Shown piece after piece: positions 36,601-44,101 of a stretch of DNA of 44,970 bases. This DNA comes from Balneolaceae bacterium (GTDB lineage Bacteria > Bacteroidota > Rhodothermia > Balneolales > Natronogracilivirgulaceae): positions 1 to 44,970 of the forward strand of contig RECX01000184.1 of the NCBI GenBank assembly GCA_007693825.1. Direction: 5' to 3'. The position numbers and the translations under genes were made by a program. The stretch's first letter is position 1. Every line of letters starts with the position of its first letter. The notes under the pieces are model-generated. The model was not told where the DNA came from and ran no database searches. It worked only from the letters and a program-made list of their open reading frames with translations.

Positions 36601-36796
36601 CCTCCAGGGTATATTCGCCATCCAGATCGGAGGCGGTACCCCGGGCTATATCTGTCAGAAAGATGGTAGCTCCGGGAATAGGCTCCTGGGATTCAGCATC
36701 GGTAATGACCCCGGAGAGGGATCCGACCTGTGCTACTGACGATACAGGAAGTGCAAAAAAGAATAAAAGAAGGAGTAACTGTATTTTTTTTATCAT
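33695..36796 (-). CDS. SusC/RagA-family TonB-linked outer-membrane protein (pair III)
   Basis: The product is 1033 residues. The signal peptide ends VSSVAQ, followed by a carboxypeptidase-regulatory-like domain (LSGVITDAESQEPIPGATIF, to about residue 110). The plug shows PANALRARAPGVRVVQASG, QGPLIVVDGIITRGRIQDF and GAAAAALYGSLAGSGVVQII. The barrel ends NFRNITMSLQIGL. Its plug wording (GSLAGSGVVQI in place of GIDAANGAIII) sets it apart from pairs I and II. No signalling extension was seen. An inverted repeat lies about 62-91 bp upstream of the start. Confidence 0.95.
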   Translation of the reverse strand: MIKKIQLLLLLFFFALPVSSVAQVGSLSGVITDAESQEPIPGATIFLTDIARGTASDLDGEYTLEGIPEGTHNLRVTFVGYMTYTSTIEIEGGQELVYNVSLSTDIYEMDDIVVTGLSVGTPKTKTPFAITSIRSEQLQFVPATNPANALRARAPGVRVVQASGLPGSDMYMRLRGSNNLGDTQGPLIVVDGIITRGRIQDFDMQNVESIEIIKGAAAAALYGSLAGSGVVQIITKRGQDLEGTRVTIRNEVGYSSLANKISLTEHHAFMFDELGNYRDADGIPYPIGARGIMDQPYDLLIDQQDEFFTARPFYTNFVSLEGRQGNINYMVSFENLSDGGVIDEMPDYKRRNLRANVDNQINDRLRFSLTSFYGKIDGYAMTQTGQGANVFWGILNTHPDLDLRQPGPGGEKYNPFAPISNSQNPLYLLHTRDFSRERERFMGGIHVQYDAAKWWRLDGRFSMDRTNTSSYNFIEKGTQRADETRPHEGSFWKSNSRSDANISTLRSLFRQQFGDLNVGLNLSYSYESRPYDYTYAGGGDFQIAGLFVLENSSIERMRISSTSQEVRAENTMANLTLDLKDRYIFDGVIRRDGSSLFGADERYKIYFRTAGAYRVTEDFRIPNVNELKLRASYGSSGRRPGFTAQYEVVTLGEAGLQKITAGNRNVKPADVRELELGIDIRFLDRFFAEINFASTVAKDQILLVPVSPTTGYSNQWQNVGTLESEIVEFALNGRLISRSDMNWDMTFSFDKLFRQEITELNRTPFFRRQGGVEAGLNIFRIAEGEQLGAMYGQAFARSLNELTLDESGHVMNWHGYQPGSPDNLGIDAFSINSQGYVIQQGTEYSADERPMRIVDEEGEVLRKKIGDVNPDFNIGLSSTFQYKNFTIFALFDWQQGGEVYNYTRQALYHRYRHGDMDMSGKPEGQQRHAEYFAQHLYNANAAVNEFVEDASFLKIREISLAYSFHSQQLHRMGIGNLIREAKVSVSGRNLYTFTSYSGFDPEVAAGSNATNFRVDEFTYPNFRNITMSLQIGL

Positions 36797-37212
36797 TGTT
36801 GCCTCATGATTCGGTTGGTTGCACGATAATGATGTGGGATGTGATTAGAAGACAGGCGATAATAAATAGCACAATGTGTGCATTATCATTGAGATTATAT
36901 CTGGTGGGTTGGAATGTCCGCAAATAAACAGGTTGGTTCTTGTTTTCCCGGTCAATTTCCCTGTAAGAGAGCCAAACCTGTACGTTTCATCATAACGACT
37001 AATTCGTCTTGCCGCAATGTGGAGCCAGCTGAAAAATCAACTGTTTAGCCTACTGAAAAGAAAAAGTGTCGGGAACAACGTTGCTTTCAGTGACCCTCTA
37101 TCCCTTTGCTCAATAGTTATTATGATTATTTTTTTAGAGAAAAACAACCAGGAGCCAGTCATATTTTGAAAAAAGCGCCGTATGTCAAAAAAAAATTACG
37201 AAGCTGCTTGTT
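36797..37212. other. Gene-free region between SusC III and the DUF819 gene
   Basis: These 416 bp are AT-rich. Apart from the inverted repeat at 36858-36887, no ORF, terminator or consensus promoter was recognised. It must hold the SusC III promoter and the end of the DUF819 transcript. Confidence 0.5.
36858..36887. promoter_or_regulatory. Inverted repeat upstream of SusC III, possible operator
   Basis: GATAAT...ATTATC flanks a perfect GCACA-atg-TGTGC hairpin. It lies in the gene-free 36797-37212 gap, 62-91 bp before the SusC III start. It could be an operator or a 5'-leader hairpin; no regulator gene is nearby. Confidence 0.35.
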
Positions 37213-38472
37213 TCAGGGTGCGACGATACTCATAAGGATTCCGCAGAACCAGGCGGCGTAGGTGCCAAGTGCGTATCCGACTACGGCCAGCAGCACGCCT
37301 ACCGGTGCCAGGGCCGGATGGAATGCGGACGCGACGATAGGCGCGGATGCGGCGCCGCCGATGTTGGCCTGGCTTCCCACAGCCACGAAGAAGAAAGGCG
37401 CGCGGATGATCTTGGCCACGGTGAGCAGAATTATGACATGGCAGATTATCCAGATGAAACCGATCAGGAAATAGCCGGGATTCTGGAAGACGGCCATGAT
37501 ATCCATGCGCATGCCGATGGTGGCCACCAGAACGTACAGCAACAGGCTGCCGATGCGCGAGGCGCCGACGCCCTCAAGCTGCCTGGCCCGGGTGAAGGAT
37601 AGGCCGAGCCCAAGTGCCGTGGCAATACTGATGAGCCAGAAGAAGGGCGAGGTGAGACTGAGGCGGTCGAGGTTGGGGAAGTTGTCGACGATCCATGGGG
37701 TGATGTTGTCGGATCCGAAATGGGCAATGGCCGTCATCCCGAACCCGATTCCTATGATGGCCATGGTATCCGGGAGCGTCGGCATTTTTTCGATGCTCAG
37801 CCGGTAGTTCTCCACTTTCTTGCGCAAGGCGTCGATAGCGCTCACATCCCCCTTGAAGAACTTGTCGATACGATGTGTTATCCCGGCGCCGTAGAGCAGG
37901 AAGGCCAGCCAGATACTGGCAATAAGCACATCCACCGTTACCATGGCGGCGAACAGGTCGGGACTGGCGCCGAAGATCTCGAGCATACCCGCCTGGTTGG
38001 CCCCGCCGCCGATCCAGCTGCCGGCCACGGTCGCCAGTCCGCGCCATACGGCATCCGGACCCGCACCGCCTACCAGGTCGGGGGCGAACGAAGAGACAAT
38101 GAGGATGGCCAGGGGTCCGCCAATCACAATGCCGGTGGTGCCGGCAAGGAACATGATGATGGCCTTGGGCCCCAGTTGCAGCACCGCTTTCAGGTCAATG
38201 CTGAGCGTGAGCAGCACCAGGCTGGTGGGCAGCAGGTACCGGGAAGCGACATAGTACAGATTGGATGCCTCCCCGTCAATGATCCCGAGCGTGTTCAGGA
38301 TCGAGGGAATGAAGTAACAGAGCAGCAGCGACGGCACATAGGTGTAGAATTTCTGAAAAAACGGCTTTTCACTGCGCTGGGTGATGAAAATTACGGCAAG
38401 AATGCTTGCCAGTATACCTAGTACGATGGCGTCGTTGGTAAAAACAGCCGTGCTTTGTGTCACTTCGTTCAT
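37213..38472 (-). CDS. DUF819-family integral membrane protein
   Basis: The 419-residue polytopic protein has roughly ten to twelve hydrophobic segments, beginning IVLGILASILAVIFI. DUF819 (YjcL-like, PF05684) hallmarks are present: VPSLLLCYFIPSILNTLGII, LLPTSLVLLTLSIDLKAVLQLG, TVAGSWIGGGANQAGML, and near the C-terminus FFFVAVGSQANIGGAASAPIVA. The two glycine-rich GGGANQ and NIGGAASAP segments look like broken transmembrane helices of transporters of the CitS or bile-acid-symporter fold type, so a transport role is likely but unproven. It is a single gene; no close partner. Confidence 0.9.
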   Translation of the reverse strand: MNEVTQSTAVFTNDAIVLGILASILAVIFITQRSEKPFFQKFYTYVPSLLLCYFIPSILNTLGIIDGEASNLYYVASRYLLPTSLVLLTLSIDLKAVLQLGPKAIIMFLAGTTGIVIGGPLAILIVSSFAPDLVGGAGPDAVWRGLATVAGSWIGGGANQAGMLEIFGASPDLFAAMVTVDVLIASIWLAFLLYGAGITHRIDKFFKGDVSAIDALRKKVENYRLSIEKMPTLPDTMAIIGIGFGMTAIAHFGSDNITPWIVDNFPNLDRLSLTSPFFWLISIATALGLGLSFTRARQLEGVGASRIGSLLLYVLVATIGMRMDIMAVFQNPGYFLIGFIWIICHVIILLTVAKIIRAPFFFVAVGSQANIGGAASAPIVASAFHPALAPVGVLLAVVGYALGTYAAWFCGILMSIVAP

Positions 38473-38633
38473 CTGAATTGAAATTACGTTCTAAGGAGCT
38501 TCCGAAGGGTGGCTCAACTGCCGGGAAAGGTATTTCAAAGCACCTAAAATAGGATTTTTGCCGTCAAAACATAACTTTTTTCGGGTGGATGCGGTTCAGG
38601 CCATAACCACCTGCACCGAAACCGCTGACTGCG

Positions 38634-39077
38634 TCACGAGCCGGGCGTTTCGGTGCCGCCGGATTCAAGCGCTTCACGGATCAGCCGGTCGCGCCTGCGT
38701 CCGCCGCTTCGGATCCCCAGGAACGCGCCGGTAAGGGCTGCGAGCGTGATTATCCCGATAAATGTCGCTGCTGGACCCGCCCCGCTGAAACGTTCCGTCA
38801 CCAGGGAAAGGACCACGGTTGGCAGCACCAGGACCAGTCCCAGCACATAGGGGAAATGCTCCATCTCAAACGTGCGGCTGCAAAAGCGGCGCGCCAGTGC
38901 AAAGCTCAGGTTCAGGAAAATGAGGATGAATCCAAGGAAAAAAACCGATCCGGCGATATCGGGAAGTTCGACAAACGGTATGAGTCCCTGCGTGAAGAAA
39001 AAAATGACGACGCCCAGGAGCAGCGTGGCGCCGGTGAAGGCAAAACCGCGGGCAATCTGTTGTTTTGTGTCGGACAT
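38634..39077 (-). CDS. Small four-helix membrane protein of unknown function
   Basis: The product is 147 residues with four hydrophobic segments (GFAFTGATLLLGVVIFFFTQG, IAGSVFFLGFILIFLNLSFAL, PYVLGLVLVLPTVVLSLV, FIGIITLAALTGAFLGI) and a basic then acidic tail (RSGGRRRDRLIREALES). No family was recognised. It starts 24 bp after the EnvC-like gene stop and is the last gene of the TPR-DUF4292-EnvC operon, so it may act in envelope or division processes (inference). Confidence 0.75.
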   Translation of the reverse strand: MSDTKQQIARGFAFTGATLLLGVVIFFFTQGLIPFVELPDIAGSVFFLGFILIFLNLSFALARRFCSRTFEMEHFPYVLGLVLVLPTVVLSLVTERFSGAGPAATFIGIITLAALTGAFLGIRSGGRRRDRLIREALESGGTETPGS

Positions 39078-39101
39078 GGATCGTTGTTACCTGTGGTTTG
39101 C

Positions 39102-40463
39102 CTAACGGCTTGAGATCCAGACTTCCGGATCAAGGTTGGTGTTCTGGTCGCGGATCATGAAAAAGAGCGACGTGCCGCGCAGCGAGTCCTCGTCGCCCGA
39201 CCGGCCAATGACTTCTCCTTCCCGGACAAACCGGTTGCGCGCCGCGCTGATATCGCTCATGTTGCCGTAGACGGTGATATATCTGCCGTGCTTGACAAAG
39301 ACGCAGTTGCCAAACCCGGGAATGGGCTGCACGGCGAAAACATAGCCGTCATGGACGGCCCGCACTTCGCTGCCGGCTTCGGTGAGGATCTCAATGCCGG
39401 GATTGTCAATGCGGGTGCCGTAGACCGGATTGACGCGATTGCCGAACCGTGCCGATACGACCCCGGACGGGACCGGCCACGGCAGCTGGCCTTTCTGCTG
39501 TTCGAAGGAGTTTTCGAGCGTGCCAAGCAGCTCGTCAGACGGCAGGCCGGGATCCTGCAATGGGGTGGAATACCGGGCAATCTGCGCTTCGCGTTCCCGG
39601 CGGCTGCGGATGTTCTCGGCGCTGGCCAGCCGCTGCTGGCGCACTTCTTCCAGCCGGGCGAGCCGTTCCTGTTCGGCGGCACGGGCCAGGGTTTCTTCCT
39701 CGATCAGCCTGGAGAGGGTCTGCTCAAGGTTTTCAGCTTCGCGTCGGGATGCGTTCAGCCGCTGCTCCAGCCGTTCGCGGTCCCGGCGCAATTCGGCAAC
39801 CTGCCGCTCCTGGACCTGCCGGCGCCGCTCCAGGGCCGAACGCTCCTGCTGCATCGCCGCGATATTCTGCTGACTGCGGCGGCGCGCATCTTCCAGCTCA
39901 TCCTCCCGGAGTTTCAACTCATCCTGCATGACCCCGATCTGGCGCGCCTGACCCTGGCGGTATTCCTCAAAACGCTGCAGATAGTAGGAACGCACCAGCA
40001 TCTGGTTGATGGAAGCCGAGGTGAAGAGCAGGATCTCCTCGGGGACCCGCCCGTGCTTGTAGATATAGGTGAGGGTGGATTTGTAGTTCTCAATGAGCGT
40101 GTTCAGGTCCTCGGTGAGATCGTCGATCTGCCGCTGGGTGATTTCCAGTTCCTTGAGGATGGATGTCCGCTCGGACTCCATATTGCGGAGCACCTCATTG
40201 CGCAGGGTGATTTCGTTGCGCAGGTTCTGAAACTGCTGATACATGTCGGAATAGGCGTCGGCGGCTTCCGATATCTGCTCTTCAAACTGCCGGATCCGGC
40301 CCTGCAGCGAAGCGATCTCGCTGCGCGCATGCTCCTGCTGCTGCTGAAGCTCCAGGCGGATGTTCTGATAGTTCTGCCCGGATGACGACGCAGGAAGTAC
40401 GACCATCACACACGTGAGGGCAACAAAAAAGAATATCTGGGCGGAGGGCAGCCGTCGGTTCAT
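39102..40463 (-). CDS. EnvC-like murein hydrolase activator (coiled coil plus degenerate LytM domain)
   Basis: The product is 453 residues. A signal peptide ends PASSSGQ near residue 29. Residues 30-310 form a long coiled coil rich in Gln, Glu and Arg (LQGRIRQFEEQISEAAD, LEQRLNASRREAENLEQ). From about 337 comes an M23/LytM fold (SARFGNRVNPVYGTRIDNPG, EVRAVHDGYVFAVQPIPGFG, GEVIGRSGDEDSLRGTSLFF). The catalytic residues are replaced: HxxxD reads NPGIE and HxH reads SLF. Like EnvC and NlpD of E. coli, it should therefore activate amidases for cell separation rather than cut peptidoglycan itself. The gene overlaps the DUF4292 gene by 4 bp (ATGA). Confidence 0.9.
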   Translation of the reverse strand: MNRRLPSAQIFFFVALTCVMVVLPASSSGQNYQNIRLELQQQQEHARSEIASLQGRIRQFEEQISEAADAYSDMYQQFQNLRNEITLRNEVLRNMESERTSILKELEITQRQIDDLTEDLNTLIENYKSTLTYIYKHGRVPEEILLFTSASINQMLVRSYYLQRFEEYRQGQARQIGVMQDELKLREDELEDARRRSQQNIAAMQQERSALERRRQVQERQVAELRRDRERLEQRLNASRREAENLEQTLSRLIEEETLARAAEQERLARLEEVRQQRLASAENIRSRREREAQIARYSTPLQDPGLPSDELLGTLENSFEQQKGQLPWPVPSGVVSARFGNRVNPVYGTRIDNPGIEILTEAGSEVRAVHDGYVFAVQPIPGFGNCVFVKHGRYITVYGNMSDISAARNRFVREGEVIGRSGDEDSLRGTSLFFMIRDQNTNLDPEVWISSR

Positions 40464-41332
40464 AGCCGGATGATATCAATGTTGTCCGGGATTTCCGGGT
40501 CGAATTCAAGGCCGGAGGGGTTTATCTCCAGAGACCGGATCACCAGAAAAATATTTGATTTTTCGTCGTAACTCAAGATTTGGATGCGCCGCGGCAGGCG
40601 GTGTCCGTCCACTTCCGCGTGATTGTCGAACGCGAACGTGCTATAGGCCTCCGGATGCAGGGTGCCGCGCTCGGTGCGCCGCAGCAGAAGGCGGTCGCGG
40701 TCCAGGATGTGCCGGTCGCCGTAAAGGGTCTCCACCAGGAAGTAATCACCGGATTCAAAGATGGCTTCGATCTGCTCCGGGCCGGTCAGCGGGTACAGCA
40801 TGCGGAGCAGGTTCATGGCCCCGATGCCGTTCAGATAGAACCAGGCGGCATCGTAATGGGACATTTTGTGCGCCACTTCATCGATCCGGTTGTATACGAT
40901 CACCGAGTCCGGGTTGCTGTAGATACGTCCGCCTTCAATGCCCAGGCTGGTCCTGATCAGCAGCAGGCTTTCGTCACGGTCCGACCGGAAATGCACATTG
41001 GCCCGTTCGGTGTGCCCCGGCTCGCTCACCTGCACGCTGGCCCGTCCGCTCACGGCCCGCGGCACCAGGTTCATTTCGGCATACTGTTCAAAAAACACCT
41101 CTTTTCCGATTTCGGACGGGACAAACGCACCCTCTTCCAGCTGCAGTGTCCCGGGGGCGGAGCAGGCGGAAAGCAGGAGAAGCAGGAAAAACAGTCCCGT
41201 GAGGGCGCTGAACGCCGAAGCCGGACCGTTCGGTTTCCGTGAAGCCCTTGCAACCGGAAGCGCCGGAAGTGCTGCCAGTGCCGGCGCGACACGCGGCGGG
41301 GAAGCTGCAATTGCTGTTATATCGCGTCTCAT
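40460..41332 (-). CDS. DUF4292-family outer-membrane lipoprotein
   Basis: The start is the ATG at 41332 (MRRDITAIAASPP), 5 bp after the TPR gene stop; the track start at 41404 lies inside that gene. The product is 290 residues. The lipobox is LLLSAC with Cys57, which makes the segment before the hydrophobic core unusually long (about 42 residues), with no in-frame ATG, GTG or TTG to shorten it. The mature part (FFEQYAEMNLVPRAVSGRAS, LLLIRTSLGIEGGRIYSNPD, DGHRLPRRIQIL, LEFDPEIPDNIDIIRL) fits DUF4292 (PF14125), thought to have a LolA/LolB-like fold. It sits between TPR and EnvC-like genes, a conserved Bacteroidota arrangement from memory. Confidence 0.82.
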   Translation of the reverse strand: MRRDITAIAASPPRVAPALAALPALPVARASRKPNGPASAFSALTGLFFLLLLLSACSAPGTLQLEEGAFVPSEIGKEVFFEQYAEMNLVPRAVSGRASVQVSEPGHTERANVHFRSDRDESLLLIRTSLGIEGGRIYSNPDSVIVYNRIDEVAHKMSHYDAAWFYLNGIGAMNLLRMLYPLTGPEQIEAIFESGDYFLVETLYGDRHILDRDRLLLRRTERGTLHPEAYSTFAFDNHAEVDGHRLPRRIQILSYDEKSNIFLVIRSLEINPSGLEFDPEIPDNIDIIRL

Positions 41333-41337
41333 GTCCG

Positions 41338-43128
41338 TCAGTTGATGTGGAGACGCTCTTTCAGATACGTCCGTGTCTCGTCTTTGTCGAGGGCCTTCTG
41401 CCACCAGTAGTGCGCACGGTCGGGGTCGCCCAGCTTGTCGTACACATCGCCCATGTGCTCCAGGACCTCGGCACTCGCATCGCCGGTCTCGATGGATGCG
41501 CGGATGTACTCATGCGCCTTCTCGTAATCACCCAGCTTGTAGTAAACCCAGCCCATCGTGTCGAGGAAAGCGGCATTTTCGGGATTGAGTTCCAGGGCTC
41601 TGAGCGCCATCTGTTTTGCGTCGTCGAGGCGCGTTTCCCGTTCGGAAAGATAGTAGGCGTAGTTGTTCAGGGCCACGTCGTTGTCCGGATCCAGCGTGAT
41701 GGCTTCCTCATAGGCGTCATCGGCCTCGTCCCAGTTGTCCAGGGAAGCATGTACGTCGCCAAGCGTGCCCAGGATGATGGACCGGAACGGCGCCCGGGCG
41801 GGCAGGTCCGCTGCGTCGCTCAGCCATTTGGCGGCTTCTTCGTATTCATCCTTCAGGAAATAGGCGCCGCCTACAAAAAACAGGATAAACGCATCCTGCG
41901 GGATGAACTCCTCGGCGCGCAGGCCGGCATCAATCGTCTCCTCGTACATCCCCTCGATGTAGTAGGTCTGCACAAGCTGGCGCCATGCGGCATCGTTTTC
42001 GGGCATCAGCTCGGTGGTGCGATGCAGATGGTGCAGCGCCTGCTCCCCGTCCCCGGTGATGATATGAAATTCAGCCGCCATGGCGTGTATCATGCCGTTA
42101 TCAGGGTCATCGGTGATGAGCGTATCCACCAGCATGGAAGCCGTACCCTGAAGCTGTTGGTTGTCCGGGTCGTGCGAAAACCGGCTAAGCACATACTGGA
42201 CGATCTCCAGTTTGTTGGACAGGGAAACGACCGGATCCCCGACCAGTCCCAGCAGCAGCTCGCCCGCCTTGTCCCATTCCTCGTTCATGATGTGGATGTC
42301 GGCCAGGTTGACCAGTGCCTCGGGATGCTGCGGATTGCGCTGCAGCACCTGCTCCAGCAGGCCGGCCGCCTCGTTGGTACGCTCCTCCTCAAGATAAAAC
42401 TGGCTGAGCATGAGCAGGGTGTTCACGTTGCCCTGATCCAGCTCCAGGATTTTAAGCAGTTCCGTGATGATGGCATCGGTGTCATCCATCCTGGAAAAAT
42501 TGCTGATGCGCTGGTAGTGGATGGCGCGGTCGGGACCCAGCAAATCCAGGATCTGCTGGTAGGTCTGGTTGGATGCCTCGTAGTCACCCTGCGATGCCTG
42601 CATGCGCGCCCTGGTGTAGAGCAGCTGGATATCGCCGGGATGGTAGGTGAGGGCCGTATCAAGATGGTGGAGCACTTCCCGGTATTCGCCGCTGCCACGC
42701 AGTCCGTCGACCAGCATCATGCGATACCACTTGTTTTCGGGTTCAAGCTCCACGGCGCGGCGGCTGTAGAAGACACTGCCGGCATAGTCGCTTTTCTCCA
42801 GGTAGAGCCTTGCCAGCGCGTAATTTACCCCGGGCATGTGCGGAAGCAGGGCATGCGCCCGGTTCAGATGGACCTCGGCACGCTCCGGGTCTTTCAGCTC
42901 GAGGGCGGTGAGGCCGCGGATGAAATGGGTCCGTGCCATAGTCTCTTCCCCGGTGCCGGGCCGGGCCTCAGGCAAACCGGGTTGCGTCCGGTCCGGAGCC
43001 GGTTGGCCGTGTGGATGTTCCGGGCGGTCAGCGGCCGTCGGTTCGGTCGACGAACAGGCGGAAAGGGTCATTGTCGCTGCCAGGATGGCGGACAGAAGGG
43101 GTACAAGCAGGGTAAATCTCACGTGCAT
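41338..43128 (-). CDS. TPR-repeat outer-membrane lipoprotein
   Basis: The start is MHVRFTLLVPLLSAI at 43128 rather than the track's 43179, giving 596 residues and a clean lipoprotein signal ending TLSAC (Cys25). A short Pro/Gln-rich linker follows. Then at least a dozen tetratricopeptide repeats cover about residues 65-590 (AEVHLNRAHALLPHMPGVNY, AGLLEQVLQRNPQHPEALV, AFLDTMGWVYYKLGDYEKAH). The protein is a scaffold for protein-protein contacts at the outer membrane. As first gene of the operon with DUF4292 and EnvC-like genes, it probably helps organise envelope biogenesis. No catalytic motif was seen. Confidence 0.92.
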   Translation of the reverse strand: MHVRFTLLVPLLSAILAATMTLSACSSTEPTAADRPEHPHGQPAPDRTQPGLPEARPGTGEETMARTHFIRGLTALELKDPERAEVHLNRAHALLPHMPGVNYALARLYLEKSDYAGSVFYSRRAVELEPENKWYRMMLVDGLRGSGEYREVLHHLDTALTYHPGDIQLLYTRARMQASQGDYEASNQTYQQILDLLGPDRAIHYQRISNFSRMDDTDAIITELLKILELDQGNVNTLLMLSQFYLEEERTNEAAGLLEQVLQRNPQHPEALVNLADIHIMNEEWDKAGELLLGLVGDPVVSLSNKLEIVQYVLSRFSHDPDNQQLQGTASMLVDTLITDDPDNGMIHAMAAEFHIITGDGEQALHHLHRTTELMPENDAAWRQLVQTYYIEGMYEETIDAGLRAEEFIPQDAFILFFVGGAYFLKDEYEEAAKWLSDAADLPARAPFRSIILGTLGDVHASLDNWDEADDAYEEAITLDPDNDVALNNYAYYLSERETRLDDAKQMALRALELNPENAAFLDTMGWVYYKLGDYEKAHEYIRASIETGDASAEVLEHMGDVYDKLGDPDRAHYWWQKALDKDETRTYLKERLHIN

Positions 43129-43219
43129 CGGATTCCGTTTCAGGATAATTTCATTAAGGTAACGAATTACGCTGAACAATGGTACGGTGTGACGGGTTCA
43201 ACGGGGAGAATGCACACTG

Positions 43220-44101
43220 TCAATAACGACGCAAGATGGATTCGGTCTGCGAGACGTACATTCCGCCGAAGAGGTTGACGTGGACCAGCAGGGGATACAG
43301 GTTGTAGATGTCGCGGCGTTCGGCAAAACCGGGCTGCAGCGGCCACGATTCTTCGTAGCCCGAGTAGAATTCGCGGCCGAAGCCTCCGAAAAGCGTGGTG
43401 AAAGCGAGTTCGGCCTCGCGGTGGCCGTAATAGACGGCGGGATCGATGAGGACGGGACGGTTTTCATTGTCGCACAGGTAGTTGCCGCCCCATAAATCGC
43501 CGTGGAGCAGGGAGGGCGGCTCTTCCGGCAGCAGTTCCGGCAGGTTTTTGCCGAGGCGCTCGAGCGATTGCCGGGCCGTGCCATTGAAAAAACCCTGTTC
43601 ACGGGCCATGGCGAACTGGGGTTCCAGCCGGCATTCCATAAAGAAGCTGTTCCATGTTTCGCGCCGGTCGTTTTTCTGTGGAAGACTGCCGATGTAGTTG
43701 TCGTGGTCCAGTCCGTATTGCCGGGTCGTATGCCGGTGGAGCACGGCAAGGGCACTTCCGAAACGCCGGTCAAAATCGCCGCTCCGGCGTCCCTCGTCAA
43801 CAAAGGAGAGGATGAGGAAGGCCTGTCCGGATTCATGGTCTTCCGTGAGGCCGGTCACTTCCGGGATGCGTATCTCGCCGGTTTCGCCGGTTGCATCCGC
43901 CAGCAGCTGCAGTCCCGTCGCCTCTTTTTCGAACATGTCGCGCAGCGAAATCTTGTTCTGTTTGACGAAATAGCGGCTGCCGTCCTGCAGGGAGACCTGA
44001 ATGGTATCGTTGATGCAGCCACCGCCCACCGGTGTGTCCCCGGTCACTTCCTGGCCGGTCCGTTCGAGGAAAAAGTCGAGCAGTGCGGGCGAGAGGGTCA
44101 T
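43220..44101 (-). CDS. Fructosamine/ribulosamine kinase family protein
   Basis: The product is 293 residues, the normal family length (PF03881). The N-terminal lobe carries GGCINDTIQVSLQDGSRYFV and KQNKISLRDMFEKEATGL, the family-specific nucleotide-binding and lysine region. The catalytic loop is LLHGDLWGGNYL, and the following LIDPAVYYGHREAELAFT is diagnostic, with the Asp acting in metal binding. SFVDEGRRSGDFDRRFGSALAVLHR is also typical. These enzymes phosphorylate the 3-hydroxyl of ketoamines on glycated proteins, which then fall apart; bacterial members tend to prefer ribulosamines and erythrulosamines. The start overlaps the stop of the phosphatase gene (ATGA), which supports a joint role in protein deglycation. 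Confidence 0.93.
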   Translation of the reverse strand: MTLSPALLDFFLERTGQEVTGDTPVGGGCINDTIQVSLQDGSRYFVKQNKISLRDMFEKEATGLQLLADATGETGEIRIPEVTGLTEDHESGQAFLILSFVDEGRRSGDFDRRFGSALAVLHRHTTRQYGLDHDNYIGSLPQKNDRRETWNSFFMECRLEPQFAMAREQGFFNGTARQSLERLGKNLPELLPEEPPSLLHGDLWGGNYLCDNENRPVLIDPAVYYGHREAELAFTTLFGGFGREFYSGYEESWPLQPGFAERRDIYNLYPLLVHVNLFGGMYVSQTESILRRY

